The position numbers were made by a program, and so were the translations under genes. A stretch of DNA of 64,000 bases, from assembly GCA_023512835.1 (NCBI GenBank), contig CM042085.1, positions 4,373,989-4,437,988 on the forward strand. The letters are read 5' to 3'. The notes under the pieces were generated by a model. The model did not search any database and was not told the DNA's origin. It saw nothing but the letters and a program-made list of their open reading frames with translations. Below, one piece after another: positions 13,450-25,814 of the stretch (its first letter is position 1; every line of letters starts with the position of its first letter). The DNA is from Taxillus chinensis. Its lineage: Eukaryota > Streptophyta > Magnoliopsida > Santalales > Loranthaceae.

Positions 13450-14223
13450 TAGGGGTGCTACCCGCCATAGCGGGGGCGGGGTCTACCTCTTACCGTATCC
13501 CACCCCCGCTTAGGCGGGTAAAAAAATTTTAAAACCGTACCCCGCCCCATGTGTAGGCGGGGCGAGGTACCCCGTCCTATGACGGGATAAGCGGAGGGAG
13601 GCTTCATCCGCCCGTACCCCGCTACCGATTTTTATTGATTTCTCTCTTAAGACAATCTTGACTTTTAGAGGCTCCACGAAGCAGTTGATAGGAGTAATTC
13701 GGATCCTATCGGAGGCGGAATCAACTTATTACCACATCCTGTCTTCACTTAGGCAGTAGATTAAATTTTAAAATTGTATCTCGTTCCATATATAGGCGTA
13801 ATAGGATATACCGTTTTTTAATGTGTTTGCGAATGAGGTTCAATTTACCCATATCTTGTTATCGCTTTTTATTGAATCTATCCATATTAATAATTTGGCT
13901 TAAATCAAATTTCTACATCATTTTTAACCAAAAACTTATTAAAAATAATTTAATTTTACAATAATAAATATCATTCAAAAATATCAAAAATCATAAATAA
14001 TAGTTGAATAATAATATTTTAAATATTATTAAAATTAGGCAGGGCGGGGGCGGGGCGGGGTACCCCGCTACCTATTACCGCTCCCCGTCTCCGCCTGGGG
14101 CGGAGTGTCAAGTTTAAAAACCGCACCCCGCTCTTGCTTGGGCGGGGTAACCCGCTCCGCATAGCTGGGACGGAGCGGGTAGCGAGCGGGGTAGCGGGGG
14201 CGGATATCCATCGCCCACCCCTA
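13450..14223. mobile_element. Non-autonomous hAT-type element with GC-rich ends
   Basis: The element begins TAGGGGTG and ends CACCCCTA, a perfect 8-bp terminal inverted repeat, and is flanked by the perfect 8-bp direct repeat CTTTTTAG (13442-13449 and 14224-14231), the hallmark of hAT transposition. Both subterminal regions (about 170 bp and 185 bp) are densely packed with GCGGGG/CCCCGC motifs in a very AT-rich neighbourhood, while the middle is AT-rich. No transposase is encoded. At 774 bp it is long for a MITE. Confidence 0.88.
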
Positions 14224-14231
14224 CTTTTTAG

Positions 14232-17200
14232 GTAGATTTACGATGTAATTTTTTTTTTATAAAATTTTATAATTATATTCATAAATATTTATAAATAAGT
14301 TTGTAAATAGTAAATAATAATAAATACATTTATAAATAAATATTTATTAATTGATTCATGTATATTATAATTTAAAATTTATATTTAATTTAATTTATTA
14401 ATAAATAATAATGGATACGTTTAAACCATTCAATTCGTTTACCGCCACCCCTCCCCCCGTATATGCGCTGATAATGATGGATGGGCACCATCAATTACGG
14501 GCGGACACCATCAATTACCTCCCTGACGTACGTGCTGGATTTGTACGGCCTGCAGAAGACGTATTCGTCGGTAATGTCATCCTATATTTAACTCATCGCA
14601 CCCTCCCTCTATATCGGTTGATGAATGAACGTTGCCTTTAAAATTGGCCACATGCGTCCACGAACAATTACTGGGTGTGCGTGACCTTCAAGTGCCACGT
14701 TAGTAATATACATGTATGTATATATATTCACGAGTTGCGTATGGCAATGACGACTTTAGAAAGTTCTATCATGGAACGAAATATATAATGCGTAATCTAA
14801 AACTACGATCAGGTGAAACTCTATCAAATCCAAACCACGCATCAATTCATAAAATGTCAAAATTAAATAAAATCAGTTGAATTGAATCGAATAACATTAT
14901 TATTATTTTTATATTTTTAAATTTATTTATTTAAAATTAATTATTAATATTTGATATGTTATGATTTGTATTATTATTAATATGGTTACAAATTATTTAT
15001 TTTTCGTTTTATAATATTTTAATTTTTAATAATTAAAAAATTAATGAATCAAATTGACTCAAACTGATAATTTTTTAAATTACTTGTTCGAACCGAATTG
15101 ATCCAAACTAAATAAGTTTAATCTGGTTTGATATGTTCCATTAATTTTTATACACTTTGATTAAAAAAACAAAAAAAAAATAAATTATAGTATTTTAATT
15201 TATTTATCTTTTTAATTTTCTAATTAAATTCATATAAAAAATAATTATCATATCACAGCAAAAGTTTACGGGTATAATATATATTAATGACTATTCAATT
15301 AAACGATTAACTTTTAAAATAAATATTAATAAAGTACTAATATCACAAAAATTAATACAACATTAATTTTTGTCATATGAATGGTGAAGCCAAACTCACA
15401 TATTCACATATGTTGTTGATTTTTTAAAAAAGTCGTAATAAAAAACCATTAAGGTGGGATTTGTTTGATGTTAGATATGTTAAAGGGGTCACTCGACCCG
15501 GTTTGCATTTATAGGTGTGTCAAACAAATAATTTTGAGTCCGTTTAACAATGAACATATACGGTTTGTAGTTTACAAATTTAAACAGACTTAGCTTATAC
15601 GAATATGAGCTAACTCATGGGCCATAGTCCTATCTATGCTCAACCCGCCTCCCAAACACTTAGTCCAGTGCCTGCCCAACCCATCCAGCCGAATATGGCA
15701 AACCACGAGCCCTCTCCCTAGTCCCCAGTCCGGCCCTTCTCTTAAATTCGTAATCTTTCCCCTAACCTATTTAATGTAAACCTAAGGCAGTCACTGGAAC
15801 ACATTACCAGTCATGTAGGATGCTGGATGCAATCACGAAGGCAGCCGTTCGTCCCACCTCCTAGCTCCCACCGCTCATGCCGCCATCCATCCCACCTCCA
15901 ACGGCTCGCAACTGTCTTCATTGTAGTATTGTACGTTAGCGTCACTGGTCGCCGTATGATTTTGTCACCTCTAGAGTCCTCACCCTGTCATAGTCTCGCA
16001 CGTTGATGTCATTCGCTTGCTTGTGTTCTCACCGCATTGTCACCAGCATATCATACTTACAGCTACCACGTCTTGAATCTAAGATCTGTCACGTTATGTA
16101 CTACGTCTTCTCCTCTCATCTGTCTATCACCGAAGATAGTTTAAATAAAATTAAAATTATTAAAATTATTAATCATTTTTTTGCAACTATAATCATGCGA
16201 TATTTATTTAGAGCAATTTTAACAATGCTTTGTATTTTATTTCTGAGATTTTTTTATTTGTGAAAAATATTTTTTTTATATCTAAATTTAATAAAACTAT
16301 TCATTTTAACTTTATTTATATTAAATAATATTTTTTAATAAAAAAACCAATAAAGAAAGTGATGAAATAAAGAAATAAAATAATATAATAATAATTAAGG
16401 AATGAATAGTTACTATTTAAAAATAAATAATAACTATAGTAAGATTTATTGAAGTGAAACTTTTAAGTTTGACTCTTTAGATAATATAAAATGTCTCTTG
16501 GTTTTATATTTTATTTTATATACCGATCGCGTAATGTTGTTGGTTATTCTAATTTTTTGGTTGTTTAGAGTTTCTTTAAACATTTGATAGCAACGGATTC
16601 AATCCATTTAAGTGGGCTTGTCCCTGTACAACCGGCCTGTTAATACTCCTATTTAATATAAATAAAATCTATTATTTACCTTGCTTCTTTAAAAAATCTA
16701 TTATTATGTTAGGTGTTAGTTTTAGTTTTATGTTTTTAAAATTATTTTTACCTTAATTAATTCAATAAAAGTGTTTTTATGTGGTGATTGTTTTCCACCA
16801 AATAATTATCCATGGCTATAACTGTCTTCTGCATTTCTGCATTGAAACACAGGGGGAAACAAAAATTCCTTTTGCACTCGATTTCGTGTTATCCTGGCGT
16901 ATCGCACAACTGTACTATAATTGATTGGAAAAAGAAAATATTCCTATCAAATAATAGCGCGACACGTCAACAAAAAAGTGAACGATGCAATCCGTTGCTT
17001 GAAGCCGACCCATGTCGCTGTTGTTGCCTGAAGTTGAGGAGACTCTTTTAAACGTCGCTTGAGATTTAATTTGTTGTTGTGTCACTAGAGAAAAAAAACA
17101 CAAAGAAAATAAACCAGAAGGGAGCGGACAGATCGTGAGATTTGCTAATGTGATAGTATATCTCTTTATTCTCTTTAAATTTTTATTTCAATTCATGAAG

Positions 17201-17488
17201 CAGTTGCTAAGCATCTGTTTATCTTGCTTTACAAGCTCCCATTGGAGAAGAATATGTCTTCATTGTAAAATCCCTTAATCGCTTGTGTTAAACCTGTGGC
17301 TTTTCTTATATTGTAAAATGTCTTTGATGAAAACATCTTCGTAAAACAATGTTGGTTTTAGTTGTAATGCCATCTTAGGAATCAACTATTATTTCAGTTT
17401 GTAGATATATTCTTTTTGTACTTGCACTTGTATGATATCACAACACTACTATTATCCTTGTTGATGATAATATTCCATTTTCTTTTAG
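14232..17488. other. AT-rich intergenic DNA with repeat relics
   Basis: No gene is supported. At about 14860-15160 there is a repeat sharing AAATTGACTCAAACTGAT-like and GAACCGAATTGATCCAAAC-like motifs with 33.54-34.09 kb in the same orientation. A less AT-rich patch (about 15480-16110) has no recognisable frame. The 76-codon frame at 14411-14641 has no family features. The 5' half of the RING gene that follows is not found here. Confidence 0.5.
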
Positions 17489-19171
17489 CAGATAGAAGAT
17501 TGGAGTTCTGATTTGGTAGCAGATTTAGCAAGACAAAAGAGAATTAGGTCCAACGATCTTAAAAGTACAACTTCTAGCAAACCTTCTCATAAAAGGAGAC
17601 TTGTGAAAGCAAAAGTTAATAGAGCTATTTTGGACTCTACTCTTGCAAACCCTCAGCAAGAATGCTTCCCCAGGGTTTTCCAAGAACTTGATTATATCTC
17701 AGGTTCAGAAAGTGTGGAAAATGAAGGTTTGGATCAGGAGTACATCCCTAGAGCTTTTCAAGCTTGTGATAGTATCTCAACTTCAGATAGTGTGGAAAAT
17801 GAAAGTATGTCTGGAATATTTTATGATTGCAGAGGGGGCAAAAATGAAGGTTTGGAAGCAGAGAACGTAAACAGACAAATGAAAAATGGAAGTGCCCTTG
17901 AGCATAGTAGGAGTCAACCCATTTCATCAGAGTTATCATGTGTCATATGTTGGACGGATTTCAGTTCCATCAGAGGCATTTTGCCTTGTGGGCATCGGTT
18001 TTGTTATTCCTGCATTCAAAGCTGGGCTGATTGCATGGTATGTACAAATTTCTCAGTTTTTTTTTTTTTTTTTTGCATTATTGTAATGCAACACAGATAA
18101 AATGCTTGTTCAATTTTTTTAGTTCCTTTGAAGGTCAGGTTTTTGGTCCTATACAAATCTTCTTTGTTTTTGTGTTAAAGCGTATAGTTATAATAAAAAT
18201 TCCAGGGACCAGTCTCTTTTGTCTGAGATAATAGAAAATTATGATCCAGGGATAAATATTTTCTTCTTCAGGGGTTATAACATAGGTTGAAGCTTGCTGT
18301 TGCTACCTACGATGATAAATTTCACTTTTGTTCTTCATTTGCATTGTACAGATATTAAATGTGGCTAGCTAATTTTTTTAGTCTATGTGTATTTTATCCC
18401 AACCATGTTTACAGTTTTGGCCCAGCAACACAGTTTCTGCGTGGACTTAGTTTCTTTAATAATGTGCGGCACAAACTAGCTAGTCAGAGTGCTTCCATGA
18501 TTTTGCTAATGGTTGTCTTATTGGAAGACATGGGTGTGTACAATTTCATTGGGCGAAAGAACTGGTTAATTTTTTCTACCCTATTGAAGGTGAACAAATC
18601 AATGTTCTCAGTTTCACTGCCTTGTTGAAAGTTTGCCATAAGATAGTCCTTATTTCCTCGCATGCTATGTAGTTATGCTACCGGTGCACAATCTCTTGTT
18701 TAAGCTGTTTCTAAGTAGGCGAAAATTCATGTAGGTTTCCAGAGGTAAAGTTTCATCTTGTCCCGTTGTGCCAGGCCAGTTTTGTGAGCATCACAAAGGT
18801 GGGTGAGGCGTCTTCTTCCGATGTGTTCATTCACACCAAAAGATATATTCACAAACTATTCCACCTAGCACGTCAAAAATGGATGTGTTCATTCTGAATG
18901 ATGCGGAAACTTCAAACTTCAGAGCTCAGGTAAATAATTAGCTCAGTGTGATAGCCTTTTTTAACTCCTTATTTCTTATTTGAAACTTTGTTCTGTGGTT
19001 GAACAGACATTGTGGGCACCTGTTTGCTGCAACTGCGGGTCTGAGGAACCTGTGGATCTTCTGATTCCCTGTCGTCTCTGTCAGACTCAATGCATTCATT
19101 CCTACTGTTTGGACCCACCATTGCTGCCATGGACATGCAATCACTGCAAGGATCTTCGAAGGCAATACTGA
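17489..19171 (+). pseudogene. RING-finger gene fragment (BRCT/RING family, At1g67180-like), 5'-truncated and frameshifted
   Basis: Three exon-like blocks are seen: 17489-18037, 18735-18929 and 19007-19171. Block 1 ends in the first part of a C3HC4 RING (SCVICWTDF, then [17 protein letters not shown]). Block 2 should supply the last zinc pair. It reads SRGKVSSCP, then needs a one-base shift to continue as CQASFVSITKVGEA, so the CPxC ligand pair is split by a frameshift; a second shift follows near 18855. Block 3 is a Cys-rich C-terminus ([13 protein letters not shown], then [19 protein letters not shown]). In the plant family I recall, a BRCT domain precedes the RING; none is found upstream to 14.2 kb. 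The acceptor before block 1 is intact, so this looks like the 3' part of a duplicated gene in decay. Two sequencing errors are the alternative explanation for the shifts. Confidence 0.72.
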
Positions 19172-20181
19172 CAGAGTGCGTTGAGAAGTAAGAGCCTACC
19201 TAGTTACTAAGCTAAAAAAGGAAGGAAAAAAAGGAGAAACCTATCTGTTCTCCAGCTTTGCTTCATGTATGCCATCTTGGGTTCTCGACTTGGAAGCAAC
19301 CTTTGGGGCTTTTGATCTGCTTGGTCAATGAATATACTTCCATTACTTAGGAGTCATGACCCATTTTTGTGATGATATTTTTTTTTGGGCTCCTTTTTAT
19401 AACCCTCTTGCTTGCAATTCAAGACAAAACCGGACATAGATACATATCAGAATGAAAAAGAGAAAAATTCAAGTAGGGGAATCATACCAACTCAAAATTC
19501 CCTTCTTTTTTTTTTAAAACATATATTGTTTTACGATTCTGGCTATGGGCTCCCCTGTTCTGTTCTCAACTCCAGAAACTGTGACGCATCGCCAAAGTTC
19601 TCATACTGCGACCTCATCTGTACAAGAAATTCAGTAAAGTTACCTGTAAGTTTCTTTTACACACTTAAACAGCATTTTATTAGTTGTATTCAAATCTAAT
19701 TGAATCTAACCAAATCATTAAATCAATAAAATGATACAGGTATGCGAAGGGCCCATTATCTTTTCTTGTTTATTTGGGCCACAAAATGTGAATGAAATCG
19801 TTTGGGCTTAGGCCACTTTTCAAACATCTAAATCAGATAGGATGGGAAAACAATTCCATCTTAATAATAACGATTTATACACTATTTCTGAAAATGTCCT
19901 TTTGAGGCCTTTCTTCAGCCGTCCAATACTTATCAAGCTCGCACAAAAATCAAAAAAACAAAACAAAATAAAAAAGACATGTTTTTTTTATCCTAAGAAA
20001 CATAAATTTACGCTGTTTGCGGCCTCCCCAAAGATAACCTCAGCCAATACTAATACCAAGCGGTTAAATATTGGTGTCCCTGTCCCATCAGAGCTTTTGA
20101 TCCCTCTGGCCTCTGCTCATACACGACTGCAAATAATTGAACCTCTCTTTGCATTGCATTGACCACTACCACACTACTGGT
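19172..20181. other. Intergenic DNA between the RING relic and the trihelix gene
   Basis: Moderately AT-rich, with short frames only. It includes the presumed 3' flank of the trihelix gene. Nothing else is recognised. Confidence 0.5.
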
Positions 20182-23100
20182 TTAGTTTCGATGGTGACTG
20201 GAAATGAGGGATTGAATGGCGCCGGAGAGGTTGTCCACGGCGGCGACAAGGGCGGCGATCCCTTCGCGGCTTATTTCATTCCGGTGCTCTTCAATCCGTA
20301 GCCTGCGGTGTTCCACCTCCATGACTTCTCGATGCCGCTTCTCCTTTTTCTCCTCGCAGCTTCGGAGGGTCCGAGCCAACACCGACGCGCCGCGGACGAT
20401 GCGTGACCCGATGTTTCGGGCTTTCTTTCGTTTTTTATTCTCGGCGTTGTCGGGTTTCTCGCTAGGATCATCCGTTTCAGGTGAGTCCGCAGTTGTTTCT
20501 GCAACCAAACATGTAATGATTCAAAATATAAAACCGGTAGGAACTGCATGACGTACAACTGACAAGCACTTAATTTGATTATTTGTTTTTTTGATTGGCA
20601 GAGGCGATACACCAGTCATGCAGTATATATATGTAACTTATTATACTATATATATTATCGTAATAAATTTAAAGACTTCAACTAACAAACTCTCACACAA
20701 AACTATGCTGTTAACACCACTGTGGTTATTCGTGATCAAATCCATTATTATTATTAATAAATATAAAATAATGCCTACAGCAAATGAGTTTACATCGGGT
20801 AGCTAGATAGGCACTTGATATGCAGTGTGAACTTTTATTATTTCGGTACACTGACATTGGTTTCTGCAAATTTACCTGAAATAAAATAGAAAGATAATAA
20901 ATAGAGATAGACTGAATTTTTTATATTTATTTATTTATCTTTCAATTTTTAAAATTATTTTGTGCAACCGTCACTAAAGATGCCTTTCAAGTAGTAACGA
21001 ATGAGTGTTTTAACTAGTCATGGGCTAACTGTTGTCTTTTCTAGCCTCCGGGTTGCCAAAAATAATAATACTTTATCCTTTAATTGTTAATTGTTATTTT
21101 CTGTAAATTTGCTTCTCTTTCATAGACGGACTCCCAATATGTATAGACCATATAACTTTGGTTTTGTGCTGTCATCTATTTAGATAACAACAATGACCTA
21201 AAATTTTATCATAATGGTTGAGGTATATAATTAAAAACCATATATGTTCAATTTATATAACAATTGCACGTACATGTAAACATTGTTCTAATTATAGTTA
21301 TTATTTTATGTAAATTTATTGATCTATGCTTTTGTTCTGAAAACACTTTATTTCTAACTTTTGCCGTCATAAGCAAATTAAATTTCTGAAAATTATTGAT
21401 TTACTATTATAATTTGAATTTGATAAACTAAATATGTGGACTACTTTTTTATTTGAAAACCTCTTTTATTTTGATTTAAACATCAATAAAATAAATCCAA
21501 CTTTCCATGGTAATGACTGAAAAATAATAATTAAATCCAATTTATTTTAAATTTCTGTCCGAGGCAACTTTAATTAGACTATATCTGAATACTTTTTGCA
21601 ATCAGATCTCTGAATACCAATGTTGTTGCCTTTACAAAGTCTTAATATTGTACAAGTCTCCCTTTTAATGCACTTTAGAAAAGAATTTTTACAAAATTCC
21701 GATGCTTTAAAGTCACTTATAGACCTGTGTGGGAGTTATTAAAAATTTCTGAGATTTTCCGAGTCTATAGAAGTGATTTCATGACCATCGGGAACTTATT
21801 TCGGATTATGGGCTTATTTCGCATTATTAACCAAGTTTGACCTCCGTTTTTGACTATGTTGATCTCCAAATCTATGTTTATTTCATATCTTTTGGGCTTA
21901 TTATGGATCATTGAGTCCTTATTCCGTATCTTATGGGCTTATTCTGTATTTGACCGAGTTTTACATTTTGATTTAACCATGTTGACCTCCAAAGTTGACA
22001 GTTGGCCATTCTAATTGATCTTCCCTTGACCTCTCTTGTTCTCGTTTGTTATGTAAGAAAGTGTCTTTATATATATATATATTGGACTAAGGAGAAGCAA
22101 AACTATCAATGTAGGATAAACTTGCATATGAAAAATCAAAAATCGTGAAAATTTTTTGGAGTAATTTCAAAAATTTATAACTTTTTTTACAGAGCTCCAA
22201 TTAAGGTCAAATTAGTCTTGTTTTACTTGAAATTCTATTAGCTATATTTTGAAATTGGAATTACTCAAGAAGTATAATCCATTTTGGAAAAAATCATAAA
22301 GAACCGCACATTGGTACATGACAAAGTAAACATTATGCTCATCTAATTCAAAAAATAATAACTAATTGCACAGAAATTAGAATGACCTCAAAAAAGTGGA
22401 AATGATAAATAAAGAAGTTATCTAACCAATGCAATTGACTTTGCTTGATTCTAGTAAACATTGAAAAAATTATTAGCAAAACAAGGCTCTGTGCACCAAC
22501 TGTCCCACCCAACTTGACCACTAATTTTGAAAAATCATAATTAATTATATAAAAATCGAAATAACCTCAAATCAATTGGAAATGATAAATAATAATATTA
22601 TTTAACTAATTCAAGTATTGAGAAAGTTATCAGCAAAAATAATGTGCTGCGCACTAGTTGTCCAATTCAAATCCGTACAAAACTTAATATTTTTATCATA
22701 ATTTCTTCATTTATTCTCGGAATCAAATGTGATCAAGTGTGTTGGCTTTTAAATTTAATCCTCTATCACTTAATGCTTTCCTTTGGGCATTTTAAAATCT
22801 TCCAAAGTGATTCTTAGTCTTATGATCTTTGACAAATATAATTATCATCTAACTCGATCAAAAAGTAATTCAACCATCGATAATATTTTACTCAATTTAT
22901 TTATTTGACACTTCTACAACTTTACTTCAACTGAAAAAATTTCAAAATAGAAATGGCTCTCCCTCAAACCTATGTCATTAATTTCTAAAACACTTAAGAA
23001 ATTAATACTTACTACAGAGCCACCAAATCGGCCAAATCGATACCGTGGCTCAAATCCCAACATTAAACCATGAATAAGTTTATAAGCTTTTTCCTATTTT

Positions 23101-24281
23101 TTTCAGTCTATAAATTATTAAAACCCAATCCTTCCTCAAAGAAACAAAAATTCAAAAATTCAAAAAAAAAAAAAAAAACGCTAAATCCCTCTCCCGCGCT
23201 CCAAATCTCATAATGCCAGTAGCCAGAAAAGAACCGCAGAATCCCACTGCACGGCCTCATAAAAGATTGTACGTATTACAATAATTAACTTACGTTTTAC
23301 CATGCATCGCCGTCCTAAACTCGTCCATGATCGAACACCGATCATTCAACCTAGAGATGCGAACCTTTCATCCAGGCCGCAGACCTAAATATTGTGGCTC
23401 GTAATACCACGGTATACGTTGACGGTGTGTTTTATTTCTATGCTCCAGCATGTACGCTATCATTACATAAAAAAAGGCTGTACCACGAAGTGTCAGAAAG
23501 TGGCAGATATTTCAAAGGCTGCAACTTTGACCAACGTCTGTAGCAGTAGTACCATATGAGTATGACGTCTTAAGGTTAGGTAAAGGGTATGGGGGGTACC
23601 TGAAACCGGCGGAGGCGGCTGAGGAAGCGGCGGAGGCGGCTGCCGGACGACGGAGGTCCCCGGAGAAGGCGTGGAGGGAGAGGATGACGGCTGGGGCCCG
23701 GCGCTGGCTCCCCGCTGCAGGACGACGTCGTTTATGGCGTCGTAGAGCTCGCGGGAGAAATTGGGTGGCAGGCCACGCTCCTTGCGGTGGTGCTTCTCCA
23801 TCGTCCAATAAGAAGGGGGGTGGTGACGATCGGAGGTGGAGGGCTGTGACATGGACTCGTGATCACGGACCTTCTTGTAGTCGCGATACAGGTTATCCCA
23901 CTTGTCGTTGCACTGGTTCTGGCTGCGGAGGCAACCGTGGGTGTAGCAGTAGTTCTCCACCCACTTCCACCGGAGCTCTCCTCCGCCGCTGCCGCTGCTG
24001 TGAGAGGAAGGATATCGGGCCGCGGCGGAGGAGGACGCGGTGGAGGTGGGCCTGATGCGGCGGTTCTGGTCGAGCTTTTTGGCTGCGATCAGAGTGAGGG
24101 TTTCTTGGAGGGTCCAGTTGCTCCTGCGGTATTCCCGGACAACGGAGGCGGTGGAGGTGGATGCCGGCGTCGAGGAGGCAGCGGTGGAGGGTAGTATGGG
24201 GAAATGGTGAGGTGGGTAGTTAGGAGCGGCGGCGAGGCGGAGGTCCGGCAATGTAGTCGGAGGTTGTTTGGAAGTGGACAT
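20182..24281 (-). CDS. ASR3-like: Trihelix (Myb/SANT-like) transcription factor, ASR3-like
   Basis: ASR3-type trihelix proteins are nuclear DNA-binding repressors in stress and immune signalling. Two exons on the minus strand, 24281-23600 and 20498-20182, join in phase (tca g|gt and ag|aa aca) to give 332 aa. Residues about 53-140 form the trihelix domain: SNWTLQETLTLI opens helix 1, LRWKWVENYCY lies in helix 2, and NQCNDKWDNLYRDYKKV forms helix 3. Low-complexity Ser/Ala and Pro-rich tracts flank it (PPPPLPQPPPPV near the exon junction). Exon 2 is charged and helical (KKRKKARNIGSRIV, then CEEKKEKRHREVMEVEHRRL) and ends in an amphipathic helix, as expected for a dimerisation region. The intron is 3.1 kb of AT-rich DNA. 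Two G-boxes lie 178-248 bp upstream of the start codon and a GA-repeat lies in the presumed leader. Confidence 0.87.
20499..23599 (-). other. Long intron of the trihelix gene
   Basis: 3.1 kb of AT-rich sequence with a proper donor (CAG|GTACC on the minus strand) and acceptor (TTGCAG). I see no nested gene or clear transposon ends. A stretch around 21740-22010 repeats short phrases such as TGACCTCC and GGGCTTATT and may be an old repeat. Confidence 0.55.
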
Positions 24282-24301
24282 GCTTTGTTGGGCATTCCAC
24301 G

Positions 24302-24304
<3 letters not shown>

Positions 24305-24336
<32 letters not shown>
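24305..24336. repeat. GA/CT microsatellite in the presumed 5' leader of the trihelix gene
   Basis: About sixteen uninterrupted AG units lie just upstream of the start codon of the trihelix gene. GA/CT repeats are common in plant 5' leaders. Confidence 0.8.
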
Positions 24337-24342
<6 letters not shown>

Positions 24343-24458
24343 ACGTGGGTAGCTGTATGACAGTGAGCTTTTTAAGAGAAAGGCTTATGTTGTTGTCAGC
24401 CTCCCACCGGAAATAAAACGTGAAACTTTAGCATAGAATAGAAGCACTAAGATAACGC

Positions 24459-24529
24459 CACGTGACTTTTGACACAACAGAACAAGAAAAAAAGAACTAA
24501 GAAGTAAACTAAGTTGTAAACGCCACGTG
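24459..24529 (-). promoter_or_regulatory. Pair of G-boxes upstream of the trihelix gene
   Basis: CACGTG occurs at 24459-24464 and again at 24524-24529, both inside the longer shared phrase ACGCCACGTGACTTTT, so the pair arose by a local duplication of about 65 bp. They lie 178 and 243 bp upstream of the start codon. ACGTG cores of this kind are bound by bZIP and bHLH factors and are typical of ABA- or light-responsive promoters. The link to this gene is inferred from position. Confidence 0.5.
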
Positions 24530-25043
24530 ACTTTTTTTCTTAGTTCTAAGTAAACTAAGTTGTTCAGCTTTTGGATCGTGAAAGTAAGCTTACTTAGTTA
24601 TCAAGTTTAGCTTACTTAGTGCCTAAGAAGTTTGCTTGCCTGATGACTCAACAGAACAAGAAGTTCTCGAGTCTATCTTAAACTTTAATGATGATCCATC
24701 AATTCATGGCATCCTCGTTTAGCTCCCTCTACCTTTGTCATTGCATTTTATACATTATAGCTATAAATAACTATATCCTCTAACGAGTTTGAGAAATGTG
24801 CCATCAAGACAAATTTAGTTTATTTTTTAATTATGATTCTGTTAAGGCTGGCCATGCAAAAGAACACTTCTATATTTTAGTTTAATTTAAACGATTAGTT
24901 AAAAAATAAAATTCACATTGGTTTAGGTGGATCTTTTGATGATTGGTTGTGTTTCAAAAAATAGAAATTTATTTACAAATTTTTCATCCTGCACTGTTTC
25001 TCTCACTTGAAATTGAATGATGAACTTGAATTTGTTATCTTGA
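24530..25043. other. Intergenic DNA
   Basis: AT-rich, with short inverted and direct repeats of a TAAGTAAACTAAGTT phrase (about 24500-24620). No gene is recognised. Confidence 0.5.
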
Positions 25044-25814
25044 TTGACAATGAGTAGAATGTGTTAATTGCTGTTACCATTGAGAAAGATGTGGATGTAT
25101 TTCACCCTTTGGACATTGGCCGCCTTGCCATGTGAGGTAGAGAACCCCTTGTTTGTTCCTTGCACGCCCAAAGGATGCATTGAACTGTTGCATAGATATG
25201 GCTTCGATATCAAAGGAAAGAGAGCAGTTGTGATTGGCCAGGGCAATATTGTGGGAACCCCAGCTGCTTTGTTGTTGCAGGTAAGTTATTGTTTGTTTAA
25301 CTTATCAATTATCATCCATCAAACTTTCTACCCTTCTCATATATATATATATATGTATATATATATACTGATTCAAAATTTTGCAAAATACAGTTGGTAG
25401 AGAGAAGATGCTATTGTCAGTGTTGTACATTCCAGGACAAAGAACCCTGAGGAAATCACCAAACAAGCAGATATCATGGTGAGGGGTCATTGGATAAAAC
25501 CTGGTGCAGTTATCATCGACGTTGGCATTAATCCAGTTAAGGTGTGCATCTATCATCTCCTGTGTTTATGATTCTTTTGGATGTGTTTGCATGCACAAAT
25601 ACTCAGGAACTAACTCATTCATGATCTGATCATGCTCTGACAGGATGCTACTAGTCCTCAAGGTTACTGTTTAGTTGGAGATGTTTGTTACGAGGAAGCT
25701 TGCAAGGTTGCTTCTGCAATCACTCCTGTTCCTGGGGGTGCGGGTCCAATGACTATAGCAATGCTTCTCTCCAATACTCTCATCTCAGCAAAGAGGATGA
25801 ACAATTTCCAGTGA
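25044..25814 (+). pseudogene. FolD (methylenetetrahydrofolate dehydrogenase/cyclohydrolase) pseudogene, 3' part
   Basis: FolD interconverts methylene-, methenyl- and formyl-tetrahydrofolate. Three exon remnants keep intron positions: about 25044-25280, 25401-25541 and 25644-25814. Recognisable stretches include [45 protein letters not shown] and [19 protein letters not shown]. The N-terminal half with the catalytic Lys is missing. An in-frame TAG (25055-25057, where Gln is expected) and TGA (25133-25135, where Arg is expected) interrupt it, and an extra base near 25151 shifts the frame. The conserved GRSxxVGxP motif reads GQGNIVGTP. About nine residues around the AVGxP motif are deleted in frame between ADI and VRGHWIKPG. 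The canonical PGGVGPMT is PGGAGPMT. This is a non-functional copy of a gene that must lie elsewhere. Confidence 0.88.

Noticed and set aside
14411..14641. 76-codon open frame
   Set aside because: No recognisable motif, surrounded by transposon relics, no splice or promoter support.
15495..16652. Possible 1.2-kb hAT-like element (TAGGTGTG ... CACTCCTA-like ends)
   Set aside because: The ends match only partly and the flanking 8-mers do not match, so the borders cannot be supported.
23684..24194. Plus-strand frames of 111-123 codons over the trihelix exon
   Set aside because: Antisense shadows of a GC-rich true exon.
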